64,000 bases of DNA from Jackrogersella multiformis (GCA_902806575.1 CADCXD010000011.1:2604001-2668000); one strand, 5' to 3'. Counted from the stretch's first letter, positions 35,268 through 48,640 are shown. Made by a program: numbers and translations. The notes: a model not told the origin generated them from the letters alone.

Positions 35268-36516
35268 ATGGGATCCAACTCACAGCAGAGCCTGGTCGAT
35301 GTGCTGCGATCGCATACCGCAGTAGACTGTGACACATTCGATGTCGAAGGTACGGAATTATGTGTATCACATTCTGGGAAAGGGAAGCTCATTATCCTTC
35401 GCAGTACCAAAGCAACTCGGCCCGTTCGTGGACTGTACATCGAATCAGGTAGGCTTCTCTCATCCGATGATACCAAAAAACAATGAACACTAAAAAGAGG
35501 TTTTCGAGGCTATTGCGTATGGCGAACTAACTCGCCTCGATGGAGATGGGAAATCGGTGCACGCTCAGCTGATCCAAGATGCCATCGAGTTTGCGTCGTC
35601 GAAGAGCTCGACATATCCGGATGTGACTGCGGCTGAGCTAGCGGTAGAGACCATGATGGTCAAGCTGGCTCTCAGAATAGTGCCATATTTGAAAGGATAT
35701 TCTCATATACAGACGAACCCAAAGTATTCCTATGACAAGCAGAAGACGGTCAAGAACGGGAAGCGTACGTGCATCCTCGAGGTTATGATTTCCGCTCCCC
35801 ATGGATTTCTGACGGCGATTCTCTCTAGGCATCGTCGCGATATTTAAGGATCTGGACCCGGCGTACGATACTCGAAGGGTCTGCATCAAGATACCGTCTA
35901 CCTGGGAAGGAATGCAGGCTTGTCGCGAATTGGAGAGCCAAGGGATTGCCACGTTGGCAACGACTATGTTCTGCCTAGAACAGGCCGCTCTCGCGGCTCA
36001 CGTGGGCTGCACCTACATCGCGCCGTACATCAACGAGCTACGAGTACATTTCGACGAGAAGTATGTCTTTTGGAAGTATCAGACGAAGTGACCAGGGCGC
36101 TGATGTATGCATGCGTATCTAGCTACGTCGACGAGCACAAGGCATTCGACTTCTGCGGTTCTGCTCAGCGATACTACAAAAAGCTCGGAAGCAAGACACA
36201 GGTTCTGCCGGCCAGCTTGACGTCCATCCAGGAGGTTATGAAGCTGGCTGGTGTTCATCACATTACCGTCGCTCCGCACCTATTGGCTCAGTTAGCGGCG
36301 ACGCCTGCCGACCCGTGGGATGGGGAGATCGGGAGTGTGTTTAAGGATAAGACAGAAGAAAAGCTGGGCGATTATAGTGGCATAGTAGATAACGAGAGCG
36401 CTTGGCGCTTGGCTTTCACCCTGAGCCAGGAGGGTAAGTCTGAAGGGAAGATTATCCAGGCCGTTAACATATTCTGCGAAAAGCAGGATGGTCTAGAGGG
36501 TCTAGCCGGGCGATGA
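35268..36516 (+). CDS. Transaldolase family protein
   Basis: Five exons (35268-35349, 35405-35448, 35500-35764, 35829-36060, 36123-36516) give 338 residues in one frame. Transaldolase moves a dihydroxyacetone unit between sugar phosphates in the pentose phosphate pathway. Visible landmarks are SLVDVLRSHTAVDCDTFD at the N-terminus, FVDCTSNQ, and the Schiff-base lysine segment VCIKIPSTWEGMQA. After that come ATTMFCLEQAALAAHVGCTYIAPYI and, in the C-terminal half, LPASLTSIQEVMKLAGVHHIT. The usual DATTNPSLI segment is replaced by a CTSNQ form, and the sequence seems divergent from the housekeeping enzyme. It may be a paralogue used in specialised metabolism; a full enzyme remains possible since the lysine is present. 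Confidence 0.88.
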
Positions 36517-37355
36517 AGAATATATCCCTATTAACGTAGATACACAACTTGGAGCTGGCCGTAGTGCTGAATGTCTCCGAACTAAAATGCTCATTAAAAC
36601 TGACGAAAGCGTCATTTCTTCTAGGTAGATTTGGAGATTAAAAAGTCCACCCCGTAAATATCCCTGTCAGATTCGCTGGGAAAATTTCCGAGACATTCCC
36701 CATCCCATCCCGCTGACCCGGGGGGTTCGGGTACTGTTACATACGTAAGCCTTGAGGTGTTTACTATTAATCCTTCGCGACGCCTCATACTAAGGTTATC
36801 TCCAATTCTTTTTGTACGAATGCGCATTTAGTCTAGTGCTCGGATATCGTATAGAAAGGCACCCGGAAACCTCCTACAATCTATTCGTGAATCATACATT
36901 AGATAACTAGATACCTATGTACCTAGTCAAGGAAATATCAAAGAGAGACGGTTCCTACGCCGGCGTCATTGCTTTAGGGAGAGATAGATAGGTGAAGGAA
37001 GGTCAAGGACCTTGGCCACGGTCTTGATCTGCATAGATTGGCGGAAGCTGATAAGCCACTCGCTTCTCATTGGATTCCAAGCCGACGCACCTGGAACATG
37101 GGGTGAGCGGCAGAGGTCAAGATCTGTATATCTCCAACCCCTGTATTTCTTCCAGCTCTGTTATCAGACACCATTGTGTATCATGAAGTAATTCGAGCAC
37201 CTATCTATAAGCCAACCCCGAGCACAGTCATCCAGCATGGGTTTCCTTTTAACAATATCCCGGTGTATGCTTATGCCGTCAATAAAAAAAAGGCTCTGCT
37301 ACCTAGATATTAAATCTACACCACCATTTCATCTGGGCCAAGATCTGCTGCTACC
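36517..37355. other. Intergenic upstream of the NCS1 permease gene
   Basis: No gene is seen in about 840 bp. Confidence 0.5.
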
Positions 37356-39212
37356 ATGAGAAGGCCATCGACGACAGAGCTTAGGCGGAGGTTTACCTCC
37401 CTCCACTCCTGGGAGCTCCCTAAGCAGACGGGGACGCTCGCTCCATCGCACATATGGACGAACCGTGATATGGGTACTTATAGCTGCGCCGTCTCCTTCG
37501 CGATGGGAATCCTCTCGGACGCTAACACGCGAATCGAACAGACCCGACGCCCGCCGAGGACCAGACGTGGAATACGTGGAGTATCCTGGCCTACTGGGCC
37601 ACCGACACGATCAACCTCGCGACATGGCAGACGGCCTCGGCGATCCTCGCGGTGGGCCTGAGCTGGCGAGAAGCCATCCCGATAATGATAGTCGGCAACT
37701 TCTGCGTCGCCGTAGCTCTCGTGCTCAACGGCGCCATCGGCGCAAAACTCCACGTCCCCTTCTCCGTGATCGCGGCCAGCAGCTTTGGTTATTACCTGCG
37801 ATATTTCTGCATCGTGAGCCGAGCTATCCTGGCCATGTTCTGGTTGGGCATACAGGTAATGACCGATATCCTACCTGCAGAGGATGTATCCTCCCGCGAG
37901 AGAGCGCTGAGCCAATTTATATGAGATAGAGCGCGAACGGTGCTCAGTGCATCACGATTATGCTGCGTGCGTGGGCGCCCTCGTACAACGACATACCGAA
38001 CCAGCTGCCCGAGTCCGCCGGCATCACGACGCAGGGGATGATCTCGTACTTCCTGTTCTGGATTATCCAGCTGCCCCTGCTCCTCATCCACCCCACGAAG
38101 CTGCGACCGATCTTCTGGATCAAGCTCACGGCGGCGCCCGTCGCCGCCATCGCGATGATGGGGTGGAGCGTCCACAAGGCCGGAGGAGGCGGCGATATCT
38201 TCGCCCTGCGCGCCACGGTTAGCGGGCCGCAGTACGCCTGGCTGTGGCTATCTTGCATGTCGAGCGTGACGGGCAATTGGAGCACGCTGGCGGTAAACAT
38301 ACCCGACTTCACTCGCTATGCCAGGTCTGCCAACGGCCAGTACATCCAGCTGCCCGCGATGCCCATCATCTTCACCGTGTGCGGCGTGCTGGGTATCGTG
38401 ACGACGTCGGCGAGCAAGGTGTTCAGCGGAGAGTATCTATGGAATCCTCTGGCTATCCTCGCTCTCTGGCTTGAATACGGCGCCGGCGGGAGGTGCGCTG
38501 CTTTCTTTGCCGCTCTCGCGTGGTACGTTGCGCAGGTACGTAGACTCTCGTACAAAGGAGGCATGGGATAAGGCGATTCTTCTAACACGCTGCGGGATAG
38601 GTCGGCACTAACATCACGGCCAATTCGATCTCGGCGGCTAACGACTTGACTGTTCTTTTCCCCCGCTGGATCAACATCAGGCGGGGATGCGTCGCCGCCG
38701 CGATTATCGGTGGCTGGGCTATAGTTCCGTGGAAGATCCTGAGTTCTGCTCAGACCTTCTTAGCCTTCATGGGCGGCTACGCCGTCTTCCTCGGTCCTAT
38801 GGCCGGCATCATAGCATCCGACTACTGGATCGTCAAGAAGAAGCACATTGATATCCCGAGTCTGTATAACCCTGATGGTCGGTATCGCTACCTAGGTGGT
38901 TGCAACTGGCGCGCGGCGGTCGCCTTCATCGTGCCCGTCGCGCCTCTGCTCCCTGGTTTGGGTCTCAGCATCAGCGGCCCCGGCGTGGTCCACATCAACG
39001 CCGGCGTTACTAACCTCTATACCGTGAACTGGCTCTTCGGTTTCGTGACTTCGATCTTCCTCTACACGACGCTGAGCTTTGCGGTACCGGCGAAGGAGAC
39101 ATTGCTGAACGATACGATTTGGGACTTGGATGGCACCGCTATTTTCGCGCACGTTCATGAGGATGATGTAGGAGCCGAAAAGGCTTCCGGTATCGAACCG
39201 TCTGAGAAATAG
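37356..39212 (+). CDS. NCS1 family permease (uracil/allantoin/nucleoside type)
   Basis: Four exons (37356-37473, 37542-37855, 37930-38535, 38601-39212) give 549 residues. The N-terminus has WTNRDMDPTPAEDQTW, the pattern that precedes helix 1 in fungal NCS1 carriers. About 12 membrane helices follow, with ATDTINLATWQTASAI, an NIPDFTRYARS segment typical of helix 6, ISAANDLTVLFPRWINIRRG, and a GIIASDYWIVKKKHIDIPSLYNPDGRY loop that is diagnostic of the Fur-type branch. These are proton-coupled plasma-membrane importers of uracil, allantoin, uridine or related compounds. The substrate cannot be read from sequence. The next gene, on the same strand, is also a transporter. Confidence 0.92.
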
Positions 39213-39891
39213 GGACACCCGGCCCAGAATCCTCGCAAGAAGCTTTACTAGGGTTCCGCTTTTCTACAATCGGCAGATGTGCCAACATTTCCATCTCCTC
39301 AAGCTAGACGTCGCTACGCATAGACACTATTTCAATAGACAAGAATGGGATTATTCGTTATTCAAACTCCCCTTTCCCACGGGCTGCACGGGCATCTATT
39401 ACGCAGCATCTATGATGGCTACGTGTCAACTCGTCAATGAATTAGTTTAATCCCACAGTTTTAGTAATTAAGCAGTTTTGATCCGACTTGAGTCATACAT
39501 TACGTACCTTCTCTTTATTCGCACCGTGGGGTCACAGAGAAGACAGAGCTGTCATGTTATATAACATTAGCGGTTCTAATTGAGGGTGTATTCCGCCGAT
39601 CACAGATTCCCGTACCAGTCTTTTCCCCGGTCGATGCAGCAATTCATGACGATAGGATCTCGGGCTCCCGGAGTTAACATGGCAATAGGACGTAAAGCCG
39701 TCATCTTTTGTTCCTAATGCTACACTACCTACTCTCTGGGCTCACGGTTACCCCTCGACGCGAGCACGGGGCTTTGGCTCCTTTTTCTTTATTATACTCT
39801 TTGGCCCCTTTCGAAACTTGCCACTTAAGATGCTACCTTCAAATATTCTTAATACCTAGTTGTCAGGGGGTTGCGTCGAGAAAAAGCGAGC
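39213..39891. other. Intergenic between two transporter genes
   Basis: No gene is seen in about 680 bp. Confidence 0.45.
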
Positions 39892-41797
39892 ATGCTCGAG
39901 CTTAGGCGCATCCTATCTGGAGCCGCAGCGAAGCCGTACAGGACAGACCATCTGGAGCTGGAAGAGCGCCCGTACCTTGACGAGAATGGATTTGTCGACT
40001 ATAAACCCGATGATATTGAGAACCCGCATAACTGGTCAACTCCTAGGCGTTGGTACGTAACAGTATCCGCGGTTTTGCTGGTTGTAAATGCGACGTTTGC
40101 GTCGTCGGCGCCGTCTGGTTGTTTTGGTGTAAGTCTTCTGTATAGCTTTAGAAGTGTTATATTACCTAGCCCTCTACGACCTAATGAATCAGTTAAATTA
40201 ACTAGCTCTGTGTAGAGCATCGCGGAGGAATTTGGCATTTCCATCGAGGCAGCTGGGCTCACCATAACCCTTTTCCTCCTCGGTTACTGCGCCGGGCCCC
40301 TTATTTTCGCTCCCCTATCCGAGGTATGATATTCTTATTACCTCTATTTAGATAAAGACTAAAATCAAGTGAACCGGTAGTTCTACGGGCGACGATGGAT
40401 ATTCTATAGTACATTCTTGCTTTATATCTCGTTCAACTTCCTCTGTGCGTTCGCGCCGAATTTCGGGAGCTTGCTCGTAGGTAGGTTCCTCACGGGTACG
40501 TTCGTGAGCGCCCCGCTAAGCAACAGCCCCGGCGTCCTTGCGGACCTATGGGGTCCGGTCGAACGCGGTAACGCCATGGCGGTCTTTTCGTGTATGGTTT
40601 GGGTTGGTCCCGCCTTAGGACCGGTCGTCGGAGGCTTTCTCGAACTCGAGAAAGACTGGAGATGGAGCTTTTACGTCCTTCTCTGGCTCGGCGGCATCAC
40701 GGTGATCCCCATGCTCACCATTCCCGAGACTTTCGGCCCCGTGATACTCGTACGTCGGGCTCGTCGCATCAGACAGGCTAGAATCTCCGGCTACGAAGAC
40801 GTCAGGGCTCCTGTGGAAGAGGGCGACCACACTCTCTTAGGGATATACAAGGTGGCTCTCACTAGGCCGTGGATCATCCTGTTCGACACGATTTCCTTCC
40901 TATGCGCGGTGTATATGTCTATCGTGTACATGCTGCTATATATGCTATTTTCCATCTACCCTATTGTATTTCAGGAGAGGCGTGGGTGGAACCCTGGAGT
41001 TGGCGAGCTTCCTCTGATCGGGTCGGTAATCGGCTCCCTTGTTGGGGCTATAGTCGTCTTGTTCGACTCGAAGCACAAGACCCGGAAGATAGAAAAGGGG
41101 ATCGCGTTAAAACCTGAGGATCGACTCACTCTAGCTATGATAGGCGGGGTCGGATTTCCTCTCACCATGTTCTGGTTCGCATGGACTGCCGAGTATAAGT
41201 AAGCGTAGACTATTAACTCTCTAAGAGTCAAGCGCAAACTAACAAGATGACAGCTGGATCCATTGGATAGTCCCTACGATCGCCGGTGTATTTTTGGCTA
41301 CCTCGCTCATGCTCATCTTCGTGGGATACCTCAATTACCTAGTCGATTCCTACTTAATGTATGCAGCGTCCGCGATCGCGGTGAATACAGTCTGTCGCTC
41401 GGCTTGCGGCGCCGCAGCGCCGTTATTCACCAATTACATGTTCGACGCTCTTGGTATTGGAGGTGGTGGGTCGTTAATCGGAGGCGTCGCGACAGTGCTT
41501 GCTGTCATTCCATTCGCATTCTACAAGTATGGCGAGGCGATCCGTACACGTTCGAAGTTCGCCCCGACCAGTCCTAGGATAGCAAATGATGAAGAGGCAC
41601 AGCAGCCCAAGGATGACGGCAAGCATTTAGCCGGCCGCAATCATCTCCCACCGATACTGTCGGAGACGTCAAGCACGATGACAGATGAAAGAGTTGATGA
41701 GCTACGTACTGAGAAGCCGGGTGAGAGTCGTTATGAAGATATCCAAAATGAACTGGGCCCACGTGGCAACGACAATATAGAACTAGTGTGGCACTGA
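39892..41797 (+). CDS. MFS transporter, drug:proton antiporter type (polyamine/multidrug subgroup)
   Basis: Four exons (39892-40128, 40216-40323, 40381-41198, 41254-41797) give 568 residues. The N-terminus shows DIENPHNWSTPRRWYVT, the usual lead into helix 1 of DHA1-type fungal MFS pumps. Family motifs follow: LFLLGYCAGPLIFAPLSE and FYGRRWIFY (motif A region, split by intron 2), VGRFLTGTFVSAPLSNSPGVLADLW (motif B), and GPALGPVVGGFL (motif C, typical of antiporters). A charged central loop separates two six-helix halves. The tail is hydrophilic (about residues 480-568). These pumps export drugs, polyamines or metabolites at the plasma membrane. The substrate is unknown. Confidence 0.92.
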
Positions 41798-41942
41798 TGT
41801 TAGTTAAGAAAACATTGGAAAGCCGTTCGATGTCAATTAAATTCAAGAATATGACAAAGTAAATCAACAAAGCATACATATAATTAAAACTATCTCGGAT
41901 TTGAACTGTGCTATTTAAACAGTCTTATTTGAGATTGCTTTT

Positions 41943-43843
41943 TTATTTACCGTTCGCTGCATTCCCACCGTTCGTACCATCCAATTGACCTCTATGAGTT
42001 CCAGTTGAAGGTGCGCCGTTATTCTTAGTGACACTCTTCCCCTTGCTTACGTCTAGACCATTCGCATATCTCAATTTAACATCCTTCGTCATCCCGTTGT
42101 GGGACCCATTGAACCTCATGTTCGAAATGCCATCGTACCCCTTTATACCAGTTGCCTTCTCGATGCGGGTGGCGATCTCTTCATCAACCTCCCGGAAGAT
42201 AGCGATCTGTCGCTTGATGAACTCCGGTTCCTTGCAGACGGCCATCTTCCCAGCGATGTTGCCGATGAACCTCTCTCGTGCGGGCTCGTCCCATACCTTC
42301 TTCCAGAGAGCCCTGGGGGCATTAAAATCTTCCGGGCGGATCTCCGATAGGAACGTGATAGCTTCTCCTATGAAATGTCCGTGGGTTTTGTCGAGATCGA
42401 CGGAACGATTCCGGAACTGGATCGGGTCGATGGAGCTCAAGTAGTTAGGCCGCGCCCCTTGGTTGTAAAAAGCCATCGAGCCGTCTCTCTGAAAGTTCCC
42501 GAACTGGAAGCCGGTCCGCGTAGCATTGACGGGCAGTTGTTGATAGTTCACTCCGATTCTGTGGCGATGAGTATCGGGATAGGAGAAGAGGCGAGACTGG
42601 AGAACCGGATCGGCTGATGGCTCGATGCCGGGCGGCATATGAGACGGGTTGAACGCGACCTGTTCTATCTCCGCGAAGTAGTTGATGGCATTCTCGTTCA
42701 GCGTGAATTCGCCAACTTTCTTCCTCGGGAACTGCCCCTGAGGCCAGATGTGGGTTAGATCGAAGACATTGATTCTCTGCTTCTCCCACACCTCCTCAGC
42801 CTGTTTAGGCGTCATGGTCTGAATCTCCACGTTCCACTTCGGATAGTCCCCGCGTTGAATCGCCTCATATAAATCTTTCTGGGAGTGATCGGGAGATTTG
42901 CTTGCGGAATCCTCCTGAGTGATGAACTTGGTACCCTGCTGAGACTTGAAATGAATCTGGGTATAAACCCAGTCGCCTTGCTTATTGACCAGCTTGAGAG
43001 AGTGCCCTGAGTAGCCATGCATGAAGCGGTAGCCATCTGGGATACCTCGATCTCCCATGAGAATCATCACCTGGTGAATGCTCTCAGGGTTGTTGCAGAG
43101 ATAATCCCAAAACATGGTGGAGTCGTCGGCGTGCGTTAGGTGGGTAGACGGGTCCCTCTTCTGCGTATGGATGAAGTGAGGGAACTTTGCGGGATCCCGC
43201 AAGAAGAAAACGGGCGTGTTGTTGGCGACGAGGTCCCAATTACCATCCTCCGTCCGAAATTTGACGGAGAACCCTCGGGGGTCGCGAGCGCAATCGTGAG
43301 AGCCGGCCTCGCCCCCGACAGTGGAGAATCGTGCCGTAATTGAACATTTCTTCCCCTTGGTCGAGAAGATGTCGGCAGAGCACAGCTCCGGAATGGGGTT
43401 TGTGCATTCGAAAAAGCCGCTATGAACACGTGAGAAATTAGCAAATATTCCTTAAGTAATATCTCAAAGTTCCAATCCCGATGGCTATAGCACGCCGATA
43501 CGGGTAAGCTTGGTTTTCAATACTTACTGGGCTCCGCTCCCCTTGGCGTGCACCACCCGTTCAGGTATGCGTTCGCGGTCAAAGTGAGAAAGGAGATCGA
43601 TGAGATGGAAATCCTGCAGTAGGAGAGGCCCGTTCTCTCCTACTCGTTGGGTCTCGTAAGGATGGGGCATGGGGACGCCATTGCTATGTCGGTTAGTCGT
43701 TATTGGGAATATTCGTCGGATGTCGTGTCAACATACCTTGTGGCATAGAGTGCTTCCTTTGAGGTCGCCTGGCGGTCTTTTTCGTATGATGTGAACTGGT
43801 TAGACACATGGCTGGCAAACGAGGTATCTGCGGATGGCGCCAT
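41943..43843 (-). CDS. Catalase, monofunctional heme type
   Basis: Three exons (43843-43737, 43683-43528, 43419-41943) give 579 residues. It degrades hydrogen peroxide to water and oxygen. The catalytic histidine lies in RVVHAKGSGAHG, the partner asparagine in DLVANNTPVFF, and the proximal heme tyrosine in RLFSYPDTHRHRIG. FSTVGGEAGSHDCARDPRGF, normally present around the active site, is also intact. Length fits the small-subunit class; the extra C-terminal flavodoxin-like domain of large fungal catalases is missing. No signal peptide is seen, and the C-terminus (Asn-Gly-Lys) is not a peroxisomal signal, so it is probably cytosolic. It is convergent with the MFS gene and divergent from the carboxylate permease gene. 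Confidence 0.95.
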
Positions 43844-45963
43844 ATTCGATGCTGTTTTATCTATTCACGAATATAATAAATAGCTTGATATGCTATTTTG
43901 TATGACAGATGTGAAAAGTTCTAATCTGTCCTAAGAAAGCGACCTGTGTAGATGTGGAGTTGTTATATAAGACATCTAAACCCTATGACACTTCACAGAC
44001 ACGCCACTTCAGAGTATTTTTCTGGTCATACATAATTGCCATCATAAACGTATAACTCTATTCAAGTCACTAGATGCTGCTTGGGTGTAGTAAAGGTTTC
44101 CATGACGACATGGTGATGGGGACACCGCACGTCGTGCTTCCAGAGGCAAATTGAGTCTAGTGCCCAGGTGAATAAGGACTAGGAGTGTAATATGGACCTC
44201 TTGGTTGGCTGGACAGGGAACAATGTCTTAGAAGAAAGTCGATGATGTAGATGAATTCCAAACCAGTCGAAAGAATTACATAAGTATTGCCCCCTTTCGC
44301 TACTGAACTTCTTCGTTGTTGGCACCTAAGGTTTTCGGCGGTATCCTGCCTAGCGCATCGAATAGCTAAGTTGTGCGAACTTGTTCATATTTTATGTTTG
44401 GCTAACAGGCACTTAAGTCTTTTTGAACTGATTAGTTTTGGGACCAACAGTGAAGGTATTTAGACCCACATCCATAAGAGATAAAGTAGCGTAGCAATAG
44501 ATGAGCCCCTTATCAACCAATCAGATACCTATATAGTATACACTTCAATCGATCAATTGCAGTTACCTTAATTGACCTAAAATACTAAATATACCGAGTC
44601 TAAATGTAATAGTGCCGAAAGTGATGTGACAGTGATATTGTTGTTGTAATTCTTAAGGTTCGACTTTACTCTCAAAACGCACAAGATCTTATTCATCCTT
44701 TGATTATGTAATTGCCCCATATAAAACCATGCTTAAACGCATGTGAATATTAGCTTTCGGATATGTATCCAGATAATACATAGAAACCTCATTATGAGAA
44801 TATATTGAAATTATTATGGATTTATATACCATCGTATGCTAATATCATATATTCTCTTATAATCGAATATCTTGCCGAAATGGACGGCCCAAGCTTAAAA
44901 CCAAACTTATCATCATTTTCCCCATCAACTCTTCTCTTTCTTTAGCACCTACTCGTTTAGAACACTTCGACATTAGCCATATTTGGTCGATATCCAACGT
45001 GTCATTCAAGCAGGGTGCAGCCCACAAGATTCCGAACTTTTACGATGGGATTATCGTCGGGTTTTGCGGTCTCGCGAAAATGTCGGAACCCCGACAACAC
45101 TGTAAACTGGACATCTAGGGTTGCCTGCCGATTATTTCCGTGATGATGGAATTGGAGTCTGATATTGGGAGATATGGGATGTCTGCGAGGATACTTTACT
45201 GGGTATTTGAACTCCACCCATCCAGTCGCCGCCGTGGGATATCGGAGGTTTTTTTGCGCCGATGGAGAGTCGCCATTTCTTAGCTGGTGATAGTTTCTAT
45301 ATGGGTACCGTTACCATGATCTATCTGCATGCAACCCGGCGTCTCATATTATCCTAATGCAATAGCATAACGATAAATATCATGAATATTGCTACCTGGA
45401 TCTAGGCCACGAGATTCCTAAACATACACGATGATCATACACCATTTCTTCAAATTGGAAGCCTCCAATCTATAATATCCATTTCTCGACAGCGGGTTAT
45501 CAGAGGCTTGGAAGAAAGCTAGAGGTAGTTTGTACAACTTAGGATGGCTTACCTCTTCCCTCAAAGCACGTTCAACTCAAGCTTTCTTGACATGTCAAAT
45601 CATGCTTACTATTGAGTAGTATCGCGGGGTGAAAAGTCGTGGAGACGTGGAGGCGTGGAGGCATGGAGGCGTGGTAGTGTGGACATCGTGGTAGATGAAT
45701 CTGCAGATTCGATTTTAGCGTCTCTTCTAACTGCCAAATGAGGATGAAAGGGTGTCACCTAGGGCTACATCTAATATACTTATGCCGTTCTTGCCTAGTC
45801 ATACGAGCCCTTCAGGATGGTATAAGAGATGAAAAGGTCCGCCACCTTGAGATGCTTTCAAACTCCTACCCCATTCGGGATACCCACGGGGCAAGCCAGC
45901 GGCCTCATAGACGCCCTAGAAACCTAAGACGGACAGATAAATCGGGTTTTTCTGCTTTCAAAT
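43844..45963. promoter_or_regulatory. Divergent upstream region of catalase and carboxylate permease genes
   Basis: About 2.1 kb without a convincing gene. Open frames at 45002-45217 and 45738-45989 have no recognisable feature. A small 8-bp minisatellite lies at 45638-45677. Confidence 0.5.
45638..45677 (+). repeat. 8-bp minisatellite CGTGGAGG, five units
   Basis: Five consecutive degenerate units of CGTGGAGG start at 45638, 45646, 45654, 45662 and 45670. They lie about 290 bp upstream of the permease start. Confidence 0.8.
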
Positions 45964-47562
45964 ATGGCCACTGGAAACGAGCCGCCTGAGCCCCTTGCGA
46001 GGGGCATTATAGCAACTGCGAGGCAATCGTGGGGTGACCTCTTTCGATGGAAGCAGAGAGTCATTGCCACGAACGAACTCGGCGAATCTTATACGGAATG
46101 GCACGCCCCCGAGAGGCTTAGAAATCCTATCTCCCTTTTCAGGCTGTTAAATGCTAAGGACTGGATCTTCTTTCTCGTTGGGCTGTTCGCCTGGACTGCC
46201 GATGCCTTTGATTTCCACGCGCTAGCGATTCAAACCGTCAAGTTGTCAAAATATTACAATCGGACTAAGACTGATATTACCACTGCCATTACGTTGACGC
46301 TACTTCTGCGTTCTGTCGGTGCTGCTATCTTCGGCCTGCTCGGTGATCGGTTTGGTCGGAAATGGCCAATGGTTGCTAACTTGATTGTTCTTGGCCTCCT
46401 GCAAATTGCAACAATCTATAGCGCCACCTTTGAACAGTTCCTTGCTGTTCGATCCCTGTTCGGTCTATTCATGGGTGGCGTATACGGTAATGCCGTGGCC
46501 ATGGCTCTTGAAAACTGCCCGTAAGTCTTAACGTCCTGTTATGTACTCTTAGGCAATGCTGACAGATCATCTCATAGGACGGAGTCGCGTGGTCTGATGA
46601 GCGGTATCCTGCAGCAAGGCTACGCTCTTGGATATGTCCTCGCGGCTTGCGCAAATCTCGGTGTTGGCGGTGCAACGGATACTTGGAAGACTGTCTTCTG
46701 GATCGCGGCTGGTCTTTCCATCTCTGCCGGACTCCTCCGCTGCTGCTTTCCCGAATCGAAGCAATTCAGAGCTGCTAAGGCGGCCGGCCACCACATTTCC
46801 GCTGGGGATTTCTGGAAGGAGACGAAGGTTATGCTTGCTAAGGAGTGGCGCATGTGCGTCTACTGCATCATTCTGATGACTTGGTTCAATTATTACGCAC
46901 ATACGAGCCAGGATAGCTATACCACGTTTATGCTGGAGTCGAAGGAGCTTCCCAACGATGCTGCCACTCGCGCCAGTATCCTCATGAATACGGGGGCTTG
47001 TGTCGGTGGCACCATTATTGGATATCTTTCTCAGTTCATCGGTCGCCGCCGAGCTATCGTTGGTGCTGCGCTGATCAGTTGCTGCCTCGTGCCGGCTTGG
47101 ATTCTTCCCACAACCGAGTCGGGCCTCTCGGCTTCGGGATTTACGATTCAGTTCTTCGTCCAGGGGGCCTGGGGGGTGATTCCGATTCACCTCAATGAGT
47201 TGTCGCCGCCGGCTTACCGATCCACTTTCCCAGGTCTCGCATACCAGCTGGGAAACATGGTGTCTTCTCCAGCGGCCCAGATCGTCAACGCTATTTCCGA
47301 AAGCCACTTCGTCACTAGCAAGAGCGGAAAGCTGGTCGATGGCTATGGTCCAACTATGGGTATTTCTCTTGCGATTGTTGCCGTCGGCATTGCAGTGACG
47401 GCTGCTTCAGGTCCGGAGAAACGTGGTCGATCTTTCGAACGTGCTGGGCCAGCCGGTGCTAATATACATTGCAATTTTGAGAAGGTCATGGATAATGTAT
47501 CGATTTCCGACTCGAAGGTGCACGAGGCGGTAGAACTAGAGGCTAATAGAAGCAAAGTCTAG
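45964..47562 (+). CDS. JEN-type monocarboxylate:proton symporter (MFS)
   Basis: Two exons (45964-46520 and 46578-47562; GTAAGT donor, CATAG acceptor) give 513 residues. The family imports lactate, pyruvate or related acids at the plasma membrane. WTADAFDFHALAIQTVKLSKYY in helix 1 and GDRFGRKWPMV (motif A) fit it. The conserved JEN stretch is present as NYYAHTSQDSYTTFM, matching the known pattern with HxSQD. Later segments IIGYLSQFIGRRRAIV and GVIPIHLNELSPPAYRSTFPGLAYQLGNM are also typical. The N-terminal 60 residues are hydrophilic. The permease lies opposite a catalase gene; no functional link is proven. Confidence 0.93.
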
Positions 47563-48640
47563 ACATGGGACAACCTTGGAAGTGTATTACTAGCTGCTAT
47601 ACCTGACATAATAATGTAGGTACCTAGGTAGGTAAGGTCGAGACATATCTTAACATATAAGAAAGTTGAACTTCACCAGTTAAATTCCGTACTTTGTTAA
47701 ACGTGAGATGTTAAACTTGAGACTATAGCCCTTAGTTATACCTGCCTAGGTAGGTACCTGGGCAGGCATAGAATAACCAACGATTATAATACTTAGGGAA
47801 GCAGCAGTCTTTAATCATGTTTCAGCAAAGATCTAGATTCTATTAGACTTTGATACAACCAGTGGACGTCGTACCTACCTAACCTACCTAGGTACCTTAG
47901 GGGTAGGCAGGTGGGCAAATGGGCAGCTAGGGTATCGACCAAATCACTTGACGTCACCTTCAATCCCACAAGGTTACCTATAACCCTAGGTACCGGTAGG
48001 TCCTAGGCAGGTCCTAGGTAAGTACATACCTTTCTAGATTATTTCAATGTTTTGTAAGGGATACTACGACGCGGGTGAATCGCCAGTCACGTCGGCGCCC
48101 ACCAGGCTACGAGCCATCCACCTCCCAAGTTAACAACACAACGCCAACTTCTTGTTCCTACCAAACCTACCTAGTTACTTCCTATTTCCTACCGTTTCTT
48201 TATTGCAGAGACGCGTTTCTGTACCTGGTTTATGCATGTTCTACTTCTTCCAAGAGTGATAAAAGTAGTCGAACATTTAGGATTGTATGCTTCTTTGTCC
48301 CTCGTTCGTGATCTTTCTGATTGCTTCATTCAAACACCACGGGCGTCCCCCTTAGCCACGTTCGATCCATATGTAAATGATTCATTCCCATTCGTGTCGT
48401 GCTGAGTCGTGTCCTGGCGGTTATTTCTTTCTCTTGTCCTCGCCTCTGTTTGTTCACGCCAGGTTCCTGTTGTATCCTCTCTTATATTCCCTCTTATATG
48501 TTATCTTCACACCTTTGACGTAGTGTACTCCGAAGGCCTATAAAGCGTGAGCTAACTCAGCAAAGATTATCTTCCAAGTCGCGTCTCATCCTGCCGTGCA
48601 CTGCAGCAGAGCAGCTTAAGCTACATCTTCGAGCAGAGAA
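47563..48640. repeat. Intergenic region rich in TACCTAGGTA palindromes
   Basis: Between about 47614 and 48035 the sequence carries repeated forms of TACCTAGGTA and CCTAGGTAGGTA in both orientations, at least six copies. No gene is seen. The 3' half (48180-48640) is CT-rich and likely contains the promoter of the next gene. Confidence 0.7.

Noticed and set aside
45738..45989. 83-residue frame upstream of the carboxylate permease
   Set aside because: Overlaps the permease start in another frame and has no recognisable feature.
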